NCBI RefSeq assembly: GCF_000151315.2
Contig: NW_011887310.1
Coordinates: 34,755-98,754 of the forward strand
From: Capsaspora owczarzaki ATCC 30864
Lineage: Eukaryota > Opisthokonta > Filasterea
Length of the DNA stretch: 64,000 nt
Direction: 5' to 3'
Shown here: positions 33,901-45,698 of the stretch, one piece after another
Position numbering within the stretch: position 1 is the stretch's first letter
How the letters are laid out: every line of letters begins with the position of its first letter
The notes under the pieces: generated by a model
The model's input: only the letters and a program-made list of their open reading frames with translations
Told to the model about the DNA's origin: nothing
Database searches by the model: none
Translations under genes and position numbers: made by a program

Positions 33901-34030
33901 CGGCTGTGGCTGGCGTTTGCTGTGCATCATCGCCGTGTGCTTCTGTCGGCTGATCTGGCGACATTTGTTCTAGTAATTGCTCGTACGACGATCGCCGGAT
34001 GGCTGGCGTGTGCCCTAACGACGTTGCCAT
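30986..34030 (-). CDS. Atypical PPP-type metallophosphatase with low-complexity insert
   Basis: Single exon, 1014 residues from the ATG at 34030 (MATSLGHTPAIRR); the frame is open for 60 codons upstream but without an ATG. PPP-family metal motifs: GDIHGC ~433, GDLADRG ~471, ANHEYG ~504 (canonical GNHE has Gly for Ala) and THGAVEPGY ~563. Then comes a Ser/Thr/Ala-rich insert ~640-880 containing a basic patch, and only afterwards HLNIGGHEHGAG at ~903, which I take as the last histidine ligand segment, followed by ~110 conserved-looking residues. The N-terminal ~220 residues are low complexity around a charged helix (QQRILEWHQREKAREAEREK). Likely a protein phosphatase or bacterial-like calcineurin-type esterase; substrate unknown. 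Convergent with eS10. Confidence 0.75.
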   Translation of the reverse strand: MATSLGHTPAIRRSSYEQLLEQMSPDQPTEAHGDDAQQTPATADAPTATSATATATVTATAEITPTPSNLTAPASAAPSTTTPAVDAAPPQAAQMSYAALEQQRILEWHQREKAREAEREKRFKSDRELYGLPEFHKMLADAQPNWDAYWTDVQKAVEYLTDFSQKSDATPPISENAEASMLATFAGQQPGLSASFTSIASNGSNGSSTSNSNAPSARASMYSDLNYPLGRDSTTSSHSSLASAVSASEATPPSSSGFLAPATAAATSTVGRRHNSRSSVNSLTSTIFATIGVHSANTADGFKPRYTLSEMQSRFQSIYPEYWTFLNETHKFSGHMHDFYDTLFMYGFRTTERTGSGGFREQRNAHMNMDRYMIDPKEFGRAVCVYLRQQRKLFHTRTLWHDGRRPARSPNSFAQKEIFNQVKSDRCVHVLNLGDIHGCFGALLNFLAGLADQRLLDDQWRLLSPDVCVVLTGDLADRGFFGVEVWLAVLYLLIRNPNQVFVLKANHEYGAENEFRHDECPLKLRLSPKIFQHIFYRIAETFPDLLFLGIKSANEINYFVYTHGAVEPGYVPNGFLAASPKTRFHLIESYDRTWFFDHLSRTDPALWKRVQGARYFSEIPQVIVSQPDGAFGGGPIWNCYQNQSDYELGRMGQGIAISKDVLIATFGFWATDTEEDLIMPQSGGASGGTLVAAAQRTVTVNGSSSSSSRPGIPFFGAPGSQPSIITTPPPPESSASTPASASASATTSTSAKTDDDAEFEAFLANSGLNGAASKGGSMRDKRSSRIKVGFGSLRKTLRMSLDPKEIEAMEAAAAAAEAPAAPALTTAAAADAASKGAKDKESSSSSSWFGKLFRRKKDEPEQQAQAEPEGSSSARARRPNTISRVGTTFRHRKGCKTPVFHLNIGGHEHGAGLEIDPLAIAREAGGYAPFWRVNPDSRKFYVYKFFNMQDLLYYKLNDVSYGRLSLQVSQDKVGWSMEGDPIQDVLGLYESSIRCRSLFNSKYGDDVFGEEKSM

Positions 34031-35135
34031 TTGTGGCTGAATTGTTCTTGCCCAGAGTGTCAAAGCGCTGGTTTGTAGCTCAGATGCGTTGACTCGGTTG
34101 TCCAGTGTTCGTGCGCGACGCGGGGGGGAGGGAGGGCAAACAAATTCGCTCAAGGCAGCTTGTTCTATGGAAGGGGGTGGGGTTTCCTTCCTATGATTCC
34201 CTATGTTCAAAAAGCCACAACGAAGTCAAAGTCAAGTGAGAAACCAAGTCAAGGATTGCAACTTTGAATGGAAGACCATTGAAATTTCGAGTTCAAACAG
34301 TTTTCCATACGATTTTCAGATCAAAGTCTGCAAAACGAAAAAAAGCCAACCAGATCAACAACCACCACTCGATCGAGATTCAAGTGCAAAAGACCCCAGT
34401 TAAACCCCCAACAGTTGAGCGACGAAGGAAGAACGAAAAGAAGAAAAAAAAAAGAGTATGACAATCGAATCAAAACGGAAACAAAAATCATACGGAAATT
34501 GCACTAAAACGCACAGTCGAAGGCCACCAAACGCTTGCCTCGCTTTTGCTCTCCAACTCCAAACTCAAAATTCAAATTCAGATCGAAGCCAACGAACTGA
34601 GCGAACAGTAAAGCAAAAACAGGTGGCCGCTGAATCCGATAGAACTGGGCGTCAGTAGTGCTGCATTTGAAGCGATTTTGGAAGAGTCAAGAAGGGGGGG
34701 TTACAGAAGGAAGAGAGCGAGAGAGAGAGAAGGGGGGGAGAGAAGGGGGAGAAGGGGTCAAAGGGGGAGAGAGAGAGCAAGCGAGAGAACTGAACTGAGC
34801 AGCCTCACTCTCACTCACTCACTCTCACTCACTCTCACTCAGTCCCAGGATCAATGGCTACAAGTTGAGAGAGAGTCAGAGAGAGAGAGAAGAGTCGGCA
34901 GTTGAGCGCAATGGTGCTTCCATAGAGATAGATCCACAACAACAACCCTCAAAAAGTGCCTTCTTGTTCAACGTCGCACACAAAAAGACCAAAAGAGACG
35001 AGAAGGTCGTTTCGCTTTTTTGTTGTTGAGTGAATTGGAACAAAAGAGCGGAGGCGGGGGAAGAGCGACAAACAGGAGACAGTGAAGCAGTCAAAATGAG
35101 AAATCAATGGAAAATGTATGGAAATAAGCTTACCG

Positions 35136-35178
<43 letters not shown>

Positions 35179-35527
35179 AATGCGAAATCATCAAACAAAA
35201 TCCAAACACGGATTTGGGTGACAACCAATAAGCTCAGAAATTGAGATTGGATTGTGTGACTTGGTTTGAAATAAGAAAGAAGGGGGGCAGCGAGTAGGGG
35301 GAAGAAGACGCAAACGCAATCGCTCAAACCCCATGCAAAAGCCCTTCAAGGTCCTCACTCAAAGCAGCTCCGTCCAACGCTTACAAGCAAAGGCAACCAC
35401 ACGCCACACTGTACGGAACTTGAGACAATGTTTCTTTGAAATGCGACGCTCCTGTACTGACTGGTACATCGGCTCAGTCCTTACCATTTCCATTTCCAAA
35501 TTTCCTTTGAAACTCAAACCATTCATC
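34031..35527. other. Divergent region phosphatase / TPMT-like gene
   Basis: 1.5 kb with no recognised gene. GA-rich tract 34700-34790, CTCACT repeats 34806-34842 and an A run at about 35139-35174. Confidence 0.55.
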
Positions 35528-36991
35528 ATGAACTTTACTCCATCGGAAGGCATTGCGATTGCGTCGCCCGCGTTCTGGAGCGAGCGCTGGGTCAAGCACG
35601 AGATTGGCTGGCACATCCCGACTGCCAATCCGTATGATGACTGACTGACTGACTGACTGACTGACTGACTGAGTGCGATTCCTTATTCCTCTCACTGACT
35701 ACGACTGACACTTCTTCCAACCAGCGTGCTCGTCGAGTACCTCCCAAAACTGATCGGACAGCCCTACCCAGCTGTCGACGAGCACGACGGCACCCCGCAG
35801 GCCCTGCTCCAGGCGCGCACCAAGGCGCTTGCAGAGTACGTCCGTCCGGCCCCGTCGCAGGCCGGCTTCTTGCTCCCTCTCTGCGGCAAGACCATCGACC
35901 TCGTCTTCCTCGCTCGCCTGGGCTTCCGCGTCGTCGGCATTGAGGTACTATTTCAATCCCGTCATTACGCAATGGGATCAGCAGTGAGCAGTGAGCAGTA
36001 CGCAATAGAGTAGCAGTGGCGCAAATGGAGCGACCTGTCAAACATTGAATTCAGTCACGGCGACTTTTTTCGGTTTCCAAGCCAAATCTCCGTGTCGCGA
36101 TGGCCCCATTTGCACTTTTGGGGGGAGGGGGCCAACCCGTTGGCAATCGTGGCACCACTTTGGAGTGATCCAACATTGCAGTTGGGCAACGTTGGATTTG
36201 GGAGGAAAGAGCCGGGGGGGATGGCTCTCTAAGAAGTACCGAAAATCACCGAAAGTTGTCTCAGACATGAAAGTCACACCTTGCAAACACGATTCAGAAG
36301 GACGATTCAAGAAAAAACGTTATTTTGTTGCGTTATAAATCACCAAAGGCCCTCAAAGAAGTGCTTGAAACCGCGTTTTGTTCTAACTTGAATCTCAATG
36401 TGTCTCAGATTGTCGAGCAAGCCATTCAAGAATTCTTCCAAGAGAACAACATCCCGTTCAAGACGGAGCAGCACGTCCTGCACGAGACCAAGGAGTCTGT
36501 CAAGGTGCACACTAGCACTGATCCGAACATGAACATTTCCATCTTCCAGGCGGATTTGTTTGCCGTGACTTCCAAGGTAAAAGGCTTTTGGTTCGCATCA
36601 CCTCAGCTCCTCTAGGAGTCTGTAACAGCTTGTTTGGTTGTTCTCACTTGTGTTTTGTGTTGGCGACCTCCACCCCAAACCACAGGATGTCGGAGCGCTC
36701 CACTTTTCGTTCGATCGTGGCAGCTTTGTCGCCATGCAGCCTGCGCTGCGCACCAAGTACGCCGTGACGATGACTCGCATTCTCGCCCCGACTGCGCGCA
36801 TTCTTGCGGCAATGATTGACTACGAGGAAGGCGTGATGGCAGGCCCGCCGTTCAACGTCACGAACGCCGCCATTGAGCAAGCCTTCTCCCCCGTCGGTTC
36901 GCAGATTGAGTACGTCGAAGTGAAGAGCAACAAGACTCGGTTTAGCTTTGAGATGCTCGAGCGCATTGTCATCATCGCCATGCCAAAGTAA
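35528..36991 (+). CDS. TPMT: Thiopurine S-methyltransferase family protein
   Basis: Four exons, 35528-35631, 35725-35944, 36409-36576, 36686-36991; 265 residues. The SAM-dependent fold is clear: an N-terminal WSERWVKHEIGWH motif; LLPLCGKTIDLVFLARLGFRVVGIE, the SAM-binding glycine-less motif of TPMT; AIQEFF; and FDRGSFVAMQPALR, matching the DRGALVAIxPxxR segment. Known members methylate thiols or selenium compounds; the physiological substrate is unclear even in animals. Length fits the family (~230-250). Intron 1 holds (TGAC)n at 35639-35671 directly after the donor; intron 2 is 464 bp. Confidence 0.9.
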
Positions 36992-37430
36992 ACGCAGTCG
37001 ACCCCTTTCGGTTTGCCGTCTGAATCAATTCGTAGTGGATTTATTGGTACAGGAAAGCGGGATACGGGAAACGACGTTGAGCAATTCGAACCCTCAAATT
37101 GCGGCAACATGTTCAATTCATCGCAGAACAAAGTGAGGTTTACATTCCGAGAGATTCTGAAGATTGCCATCAAGCTACTGGAAGCTTGCAGAAGAGGCAG
37201 ACGTGCTGGGTCGAACTTGAACGTGCCGACCCTGGGGTAGGACAGTTGCTGTTGAAACCTGAACCAAGATTGGATTTGAATTTGCTGCGATTCAGTGCCA
37301 GAAAAGTGCCAGAGAGCGGATTATAGCTGTAACATTGATCTAATCAACCAAAGAGAAACTCACACTCGGTTCGGATTGTAGGCCAGTCTAAATCTGCCAG
37401 GATGAAAACAAATTCTCAGAAATCTTGCTG
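36992..37430. other. Intergenic interval after TPMT-like gene
   Basis: No gene recognised. 37120-37180 encodes, in frame with an upstream CAG at 37052, a peptide loosely resembling the end of the TPMT last exon (NKVRFTFREILKIAI versus NKTRFSFEMLERIVI); see findings. Confidence 0.4.
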
Positions 37431-40400
37431 ATGTCCGAAAGTACTCCAACAAAAGAAATCTACCAAAACCTGAGCCTCGCACTCTTGCTTGCGAGGAACG
37501 TCCTGGCAAAGCTCTTTGTTAGCACGTGGGACGCACAATGCAAGGCTGCCCCAAGCGCTGGTGCTGCCCCTGGTGGCGGTGGCGGTGGCAGTGGCGGTGC
37601 TGCTGAGTGCGACGGAGCGACCGTTCTGAGCTCGAGCGCAACCACAGGTCCAGGTGTCGCTGGTCTGCCTCCTCTGTCCAAGGCCAAGAGCAAGGGCAAG
37701 GGCAAGGGCAAGGACAAGGCCAAGGGCAAGAGCAAGAGCAAGGGCAAGGATGACCGAATCGCGGGTGCTGCGGGACTGGCAACCGGATCTCATACGATGA
37801 GTGACAGCGCTGCCACACCTGCCGCTTCAACCTCCGCTTCAACCTCCGCAGCAGCCCCAGCCACGATGACTGCATGGACGCACGATACTCGCTCGGGTGC
37901 AGCTCTGCTCGCGAAGCTTCCGCCAAAAATCTGCGAGAAGCAGCGTCCCGAGATTGCCAAGGGGAAGCCGGAAACCTGGGACATTACTGTGCTTGGATCC
38001 ATCCTCTTGAACGTGTTGCCGCTCAGCGAGAACGATCGCAGTGCAGTCCGCGAGATTGTCAAGTATCGCAACGACTTTGCTCATGCCACGGCGTCTGAGA
38101 TTACGCCGCTCGAGTACGCGAGAATCCGCGACGGACTGCGCGCAGCCCTCGTCGACAAACTGGCCACGGATGCCACCGAATTCGACGCCTGCTTCAACGA
38201 AACACTGCACAGAGTGTCGGCGCCCGCACCAGACGCCGTCGCGGCTGCAGAGCGCGAGAAGGCTGCTGGCAACGAGCTGTTCAAGCAAAATGCATTCGAC
38301 GAAGCCATCAAGTGCTACACCGCTGCCCTCTTCGCGTTGAGCACTATCCGTCCGAGCTTACTGCAGTCCTCCTGACCAACCGCGCCACGGCTCATCTGAA
38401 ACTCGCACATTTCGTCGAGGCCAAGCATGATGCCAAGCGTGCGCTCCTGCAGGGCACGCCAGCGTTCAAGGCACACCTCCGTCTGGCAGAGGCGTATCTG
38501 AAGTGTGGCAAGCACACAAAGGCCTGCAGGCACGCCGAATGCGCGTACAGTGGCTTCCAGCCGGGTACTGCCGAGAAACGCCTGGCACGCGAGCTGCTCG
38601 ACAAGTGCCGCCTTGAGCGCGCCACAATCGAACGTGGAGAGGACCAGAATTCAGCGTATTCTATGGCATTTCAGAATGCCGCCGAGTCTCCGTTCCGCCA
38701 GCGAGACGTGGCCCGAGTGGGCGGCCAGGCGAATTTTGATGCACTTCTACGACTTGCTACATCGCTCGGGACTTCGACCGCTGAATCGTCTGCGTCACCC
38801 TCGTCCTTTGCAACGGAGTTCCAGCTGAACATCCAAGCACACAATTTGCGAGATGATGGCAAGTTTGCACAAGCCTATCCAGTCTTTCTGCGTCTGGCGC
38901 AGCTTGGCAACGCGATTGGCATGTACAACGTTGGTCTTTTTCTGATGAAAGGGCTAGGCGTTGCTCAAGACATCGCGCAAGCAACTGCGTGGTTTGAGAG
39001 AGCGACGCAAGTCCCGATTCGTGATGACGAGTTGTTCAAAGACCAGCGGATTGCGATTGGGGCCGCTTTTGTTTCGCTCGGCAACAATCACTTCAATGGT
39101 ATCGGCTGCTCCAAAAATTTACGCTTGGCGTTACCCTACTACCAGCGCGCTGCCGATCTCGAGATGCCCACGGGCTACAACATGCTTGGCCTGTACCACT
39201 GGAAGGGCTTTGATGAATCGCCCATTAATCTCGCTCTCGCGCGAGATTACTTCCGCCTGGCAGTTGAGGGCGGGTGCACGGAGGGTATGACCAACATGAG
39301 CTTGCTATTACGCGACTTGGGCTTGTTGGAACGCGCAGCGCAGTGGGCAGACACGGCCCAAGCGTTCGGCGTTCATAAAGCTGCGGCCTTGGCATCGGAG
39401 ATTCGATCGACTATTCAACGAGTAGGCCCAAAAAACCTTCAACACGTCCAAGAATTTTGCAATATGATGCCTCGGCGCCGCGCTCCTCCGACTCTGCTAC
39501 CGTTCAACCAGTTTCCTACGCTGGACGAGCTGGAGGCCATCGCCTCGCCGACTGTCTACCTGAGCAGCCTGCTTCGTGCCAAGCGTCAGCTGATCGCTGC
39601 GATCGATGAGTTTCGCAGGAACCCAGTGACAGCCGACAGCACGCGTCGACTCATTTCGCTGGCAGCGAGTGCCAGGCGTACCGTTGACGGCGGGCTTGTT
39701 TGTGATCCGGAAAGTGCGGCAGTCCTTCAAGTCATTCTCGAGCAATCACATCCAGACGAGACCTTGGAACATGACAGACGTACTCTGCTGTCTGGCACAG
39801 GGGTTGAGTACGCGATCTCGACTGCCAACCAATACTGCGAGGACAGCTTCTTCAACCTGCGAGCCGGCTACCAGCTGATGTTTGATTCCTCAGACAAAGA
39901 CAAAGAAAAGGGACTGTTCCACCTGCAACGCGCCTTCCAGCTTGTTGGCAATCGCAGCGAGAACGACCTTGAGCGACTTGACGTGACGTATTCACTGGGC
40001 ACTGCGTACCGGATCTGTGACAAGCCCGAGCAAGCGCGCAAACTCTTCATGCAATTTCTCGAGCACAAACACCTTGGTCATCGTGAAGTATGCGAAGCGT
40101 ACTTTCAGCTCGGCCTCTTGTCTCTTCTAAGCCTTGAATCTGTCGAACAAAGTTGTCGTGAAGCGCAAACGCTCCTCGATCTGGGCATTGCGGCACAGCA
40201 CACCCTGCCAGGATTTCTGCAGCCGCGCCACAAGTCGCCCAATCGTGAGATGCTCGAGGACCTTTTGGCCACGCTCGCCAAGGGGCGCCCTGCCGCCCGA
40301 CGAGTCATGCTCGTCCCTCCCGAGGGCGGCCATTTATTGTCGGGACCTCGTGCTCCTGAAGCCCTAATGCCGCGTGGTCTCTCCTCCAAGGTCCTTGAAG

Positions 40401-40966
40401 TGTATCGCTCGTCGCGCGTGAAGTTTCTGAAGGAGGCCCAACAATTCAAGCCTACGTTCAAATTCACAACACCCAGCGAACACATCACCTCTGCTGAAAC
40501 CTTGCCCCGGTCACCGATTCAAATCGACGAGATGTTTCTCCCTTGCGTCGAGAGGCTTTATCACAACCGTGTGCTTGAGTGCGTGATTGTGGGGAGCGGC
40601 CTTCGCGCGACTTCCATCTCGTATATTGTCGAAGACTCGTCCCGAGCTCCGGCCGTATTGAGCATCTACAACCTCTCGGCGGCGCAAGAGAGGTTGCTGG
40701 TTCCTGGCCGAGTTATCAAGATTACCTCTCCATTGGCACGTGTCGTACCGTCAGACTCGATGCGCATTCGTGTCGATGACCCTCAGCACCACCTGATCAT
40801 CGGTGATCATATCCCGCTGTGTTGGTTCTGCCTCAAGCAGCAAGAAGCCTCTCTACTCAAGGCGTGCGGACGATGCAAGCAGGCGAAGTACTGCTCCGAG
40901 ACGTGTCAACGAAGCGACTGGCAGACGAACGACCACGAGTTTTTATGCAACGCGTCCACCCGTTGA
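37431..40966 (+). CDS. HEPN-like / TPR / Sel1-repeat / MYND zinc-finger protein (one apparent frameshift)
   Basis: Starts at the ATG at 37431 (MSESTPTKEIYQN). Two overlapping frames join near 38333, where one missing C (TTC|CGC) would unite them into about 1178 residues; the TPR helix pair GNELFKQNAFDEAIKCY / LTAVLLTNRATAHLKL straddles the break, so this is one gene. Order: N-terminal helix, Gly-rich and KGKGKGKDK linker, HEPN-like helical domain ~150-245 with YRNDFAHA (as in DZIP3-type HEPN), TPRs ~270-380, Sel1 repeats ~480-650 (MYNVGLFLMKGLGVAQDIAQA, GYNMLGLYHWKG), helical region, and a C-terminal MYND finger ~1129-1175 (CWFCLKQ, CGRCKQAKYCSETCQRSDW, H, C). MYND fingers bind proline-rich partners. 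No SET domain is visible, so this is not a SMYD methyltransferase. Function unknown; probably a scaffold. Confidence 0.82.
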
Positions 40967-40973
40967 CACTCTG

Positions 40974-41159
<186 letters not shown>

Positions 41160-41399
41160 GAAATCCAAATGAACTTTAACTGTTGTTCGCTGTTCCTTCT
41201 TCCACTTGAAACGTGTTCACTCTCTAATACGTCTCCCACTCAAGATTACTCAGAGTCTGAGCCATTCAGAGCTCACTCCTATTAATAATCCCCAATTCGC
41301 TTCTTTCCTTACTCCTTTTTGCTGTTTCTCAGACTCTGAGCTGTTTTCACTGACTGACCTTTCCCAACAGTTCGCGTCGTCCTCTTCCTCCTTCTCACT

Positions 41400-44300
41400 A
41401 TGAACCCATCGCAGCAGTCGGCAGGAGGAGCAGCAGGACCAGGACGAGGCTCAACGCAAACGCGCTCGGCGTCGTCCTCGTCATCGTCCGCTGCTCCATC
41501 GGGTCAACCGGGCGACCATCCTCTCAATGATCACACTGGCCATGACGATGACCACGACGAGGCAGCGGCAGCGGGAGAGCTCGACGGCGACGATGGGCCA
41601 GCGCTCAGCCATGACGATCGCCGGTCCACTACTACTATTGCCGCCGCTGCTGCTGCTGCTGCTGCTGCTGCTCCCACTACGACCCAACAAGGCAGCAGTG
41701 AGCATGCAGACAGCAGCCACCAGCGCGGTGGGACTGGCGACGACGATAGCGACGACGATGCGGTCGAGCACAGCGATCCAATTGCGCGCGCTCAAGCGCT
41801 CAGACGTGTCAATCTCAGCGAGCAGCCAGATGACAATCCAGATCCAAATGGACCGCTGAGTCAAAACCCATCTGGTAAAGCTCAATTTATGTGCTAAACA
41901 ACCAAAAATCACCCTCAAAACGAGTGGCTGATCTGCTGAGATTGGTTGAGATTGGTTGAGATTGGTTGAGATTGGTTGAGATTGGTTGAGATTGGTTGAG
42001 ATTGGTTGAGATTGGCCGTATACCATCAGTATTGACGATGGAGAATACTCCTAGTATGCATGAGCATTTGGTGACTAACACGATTGGATACTTTGGGCAA
42101 CGCGTTCCCTTTGCTTTGCTGTTCAACAGAACCAAACCGACGAAGGGTAAGACAACCATCTCGACTGGTTATGGAAGGCAGCCGGAAACGAGCGTTACTT
42201 CGACGGCTGTTGGAGGATCAAGCTGCTCGTCAGGCCAATTCTGAGATTCCTGGAGGAGCAGAAACACGCTCAAATCGCCGCTTCGAGTCGAGTGCTGCCG
42301 CCGCTTCATCGTCGTCGTCGTCGGCGTCGTCGTCGTCGTCGGCTTCTTCTGCGACGCGCCCGAGTCCGCTCGACCTGCTTCCGTTGCCGCTCGGCTGGGC
42401 CGCAATGCCGTCTGGCGGGCAGCCAACAGAACGACCGACAGAAGTGGCCATTCAGCACAGAACCTTCTCATTCTCTGCTCCACCTCCACTTCCACTAGGA
42501 GCTGCTGCTGCTGCTGCTGCAGCCGCTGCCGAGAGTGGCTCGGGATTGCCAACAGCTCTGACATCTGCGTCCACAAGTGCTGTTCACCCGTCGTCGGCTC
42601 GCTTGGGTGCCGCGATGCCCACACCACAGCAGGCAGTTCCCCATTGGCGAAACTTGCCTCCGGGAGCTACATCCAGCAGCAACAGCAACGGCCCCGCCGC
42701 CAACGAAGCAACAAGGCCCAGATCGTCTGCCTGGCAAATTGACGAGGATTCGTCCGTCTCCAACATCATGGCGTCATTGTCAGAAAATCAGACGACCACA
42801 CTCAGATCGAACGTGCAGTTGCAAGAAGCCGACATCCCAGAGGATTTGGTGTGCCCCGTTTGCCTGCAGCTGATGGCGGCTCCGTTCATGTCCACCTGCG
42901 GCCACAACATGTGCCACTCGTGTCTTGAAAAGATCATTCAAAAGGCCCTGCCGTGCCCAGTCTGCAAGGCGGACCGCCGCTCACCCAGATGTTTCCCAAC
43001 GCACTCGCCCAGCGACTCGCTGAATCGTACCTGCGCAATCCTCTGTCCCAGCTCCAGCAGCTCTGCACCAAGTCCTCTTGGTCTCTCCCCGACATTACGG
43101 CAGTGCTTCAAACCCTCGAAAACAAACGCAGGCAACTCGTCGCCTCGGAAGAATCGATCGAAACGGAGCTTTTGCACACGTTCTTGACCGAAGCTGAACG
43201 CCGAACGAAAGTGGTACGTGAGAAGGAACGGTTGCGCTCCTTGTGGGATTATTCGGGTCTGGCCACTTAACCTTTTTTGGGGGGGGGGGGTTGTGGGTGG
43301 AACTTGGTTTTTTTTTTTGTTTTTTTTTTTTTTGGTTTGTTTCTCACAGGAGGTCTTGCAATTGGCGAATCAACTGCGCACCATCCAAGCTGATTTGCAA
43401 GCTACGACCGAACGCCGAAATTCCCTCCGCCAGCTGGAAGCCAGTGAAGTGGGCGATTCGGGCCCGCCCTCGAAGCGATCTCGACTCGCTGATGAGGTCC
43501 CGGAGCCGACGGAATCGGCTGCTGTGGCCGACGGGTCACAACCTCGCAACCCATCTGGTCCGATTGCGCTGTCCGGATCTGCTGCGTTTACATCGTTGGT
43601 TTCAGCGGTGCAGAAACCCGCGTACATGAAATCGCTGGCACAGCGCAAGAATCGCGTGTACACAGAGTTTCCCGACTTGCTTCAACACTACTTTGACGCG
43701 CATCGCCGAACACCTGGACGTAAGCACCCTTTTTTTTATTGCCAAACGAATTGTTTGTTTGACTCGAGGGTCTTTGTTGGGCCGTTTTTTTTTTTTTTTT
43801 TTTTTGTTTTTGTTCGTTTGCTCAACGGAAGTGGCAAACTCTTTGGGGGTTTTTGCAAACAGGGGCTGTCAACCGCTTCTCCACCAGTCTCTCCATGTTT
43901 ACACGCTACGACACAGCCAACGTGCTGACCACTCTCCGTTACGGCGATGCAGACAACTTTTCCAGCATCATTTCCAGGTTGGAATTCATGAATTGTCAAG
44001 AAGGCCATTTGTTATTGTTGAATGCTCACTCGTTTTCCGCCGCAGCATTGAGTTTGACAAAGACGAAAAGGTCTTTTCGACGGCAGGTGTTCAGAAGAAG
44101 ATCAAGATTTTTGACTTTGAGACGTTTGCCAATACCACCTACGTCGACGTGCACTATCCAGTCTTGGAAATCACCCTTGAGCACAAGATCAGGTGAGTTT
44201 TCATCCTGGCCTTCGATGCATCAATGCAATGCAATGCAATGAGGGTCGTTACTGAATCATGATTTTCGCTGGTGTTGCATGCTGTCGGCAGCTCGCAAAG

Positions 44301-45441
44301 CTGGAACCCCTTCATGCAGTCCGTGCTGGCCGTGAGCGACTATTCTGGTGCGGTCGGACTGTGGGATGTGAACACTGGACAAAATCTCCGCATCTTCCAA
44401 GAGCACGAGAAGCGTGCATGGACGGTTGACTTTGCCCAGACCGATCCGACACGACTTGCTTCGGGCTCTGATGACTCTCGAGGTTTGTTTTGTTCCCCTG
44501 CTTGTCTTTGGTTTTTGCTGGGAATTGCACTGACAGTTTGTGTTTTTGTTTGGTCGCTGTTTGTCGTTGAAGTGCTGATTTGGAGCACGACGGCGGCGCA
44601 GTCAATGCTCAACATCACCACGCCTTCCAACGTGTGCACTGTCAAGTTCAACCCAGTCAACTCGAACGAGATTCTCGCCGGCTCTGCTGGTCGGTAGCAT
44701 GACTGAGAAGCATCACTGCCACAGTTGTTGTTGGTAACTTTTTATTTTGTTGTTTTTTTGCGAACGGCTGGGGTGTCACAGATCACTCGGTCTACTTGTT
44801 CGATTTGCGGAACACCAAGCAACCTGCTCGCGTGTTCCAGAGCCATTCCAAGGCGGTGTCGTACGTCAAGTTCCTCAACTCTAGCGACTTTGTCACGGCG
44901 TAAGTTCACAAACATTGCGATATGGGGCCAAAAGGCAGTATCGGAAACCTGTTCGTGCCAGTACTGAGGAACTCCTTCTGTTGCGCTTGTGAACATTTGC
45001 AGTTCGACCGACAGTACGCTGAAGCTGTGGAATGTCAACAACGGACAGCTGCTCCGAACGTTCTCGGGGCACACGAACGAACGCAACTTTGTCGGCCTGA
45101 CCACAAACTCGCAGTTTATCGCATGTGGCAGCGAGAAGAACGCCGTGGTTGTCTATTACAAGTCAATCTCGCATCCTGCAATCGAGCATCGCTTTGACTA
45201 CGAAGGGGTAAGAAGCTGGGTTCCAGTAGTTTCGTTTTTGCTTGCATTCGTCGAAATGACCCTCTCACACTCACACTCCCCTCACTTGCCTTTGTCATTG
45301 CAGGCACCGCCCCAGAATGACCAAGATACCTCGCGATTTGTATGCGCAGTGTGCTTCCGTGGTCAGTCCAACCTGCTGCTTTGCGCAAACAGCATTGGCA
45401 CTCTGCGATTGATTGAACTGGCCCAGTCCTCTGCCTCATGA
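41400..45441 (+). CDS. COP1: COP1 E3 ubiquitin ligase (one apparent frameshift)
   Basis: Ten exons: 41400-41874, 42178-43213, 43350-43719, 43863-43977, 44046-44192, 44292-44482, 44573-44689, 44782-44899, 45003-45207, 45304-45441. All join in frame, giving about 970 residues if one missing C near 42974 (GAC|CCG) is allowed. N-terminal ~380 residues are low complexity (poly-Ser, poly-Ala). RING ~385-422: CPVCLQLM, CGHNMCHSC, CPVCK. Helical/coiled-coil region ~430-560 (EVLQLANQLRTIQADLQ). WD40 propeller from ~666: SSIEFDKDEKVFSTAG, EHEKRAWTVDFAQTDP, SHSKAVSYVKFLN, ASTDSTLKLWNV, GHTNERNFVGLT, all close to animal and plant COP1. COP1 targets transcription factors, often with CUL4-DDB1 and Tribbles adaptors, for ubiquitination. 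The exon 1/2 junction is least certain. MKRN2OS-like gene follows 258 bp downstream on the same strand. Confidence 0.92.
41939..42014 (+). repeat. 10-bp tandem repeat in COP1 intron 1
   Basis: Seven to eight head-to-tail copies of ATTGGTTGAG within the intron 41875-42177. Confidence 0.95.
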
Positions 45442-45698
45442 GCATGAGCATGAACCACTCGTGTCGATTCAAACCTTCTCAGAGATCCGTGCGTGCTTTC
45501 TTTGCTCCGTTGTCTGTACTATCCATCATGTAGTTTAAAATCCTTGCAAAATGAAAGACCTTCGAGCACATTGAATGTATTGCGACGAAAATCAGCAACA
45601 GTTGATTGATCCACTTTCAGCATTCTCAATCTAACTTAACGCAGTCCAATCTTCGGACTCTTTTTGTTGTGCTTGACAGACCTTTGCAAATAGTCGTG

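Noticed and set aside
34178-34210. Start of the phosphatase at 34210
   Set aside because: That codon is TTG, not ATG; the first in-frame ATG is at 34030.
38325-38340. Programmed ribosomal frameshift in the MYND gene
   Set aside because: No slippery heptamer at the junction, and the same one-base pattern occurs in unrelated genes, so sequence error is more likely.
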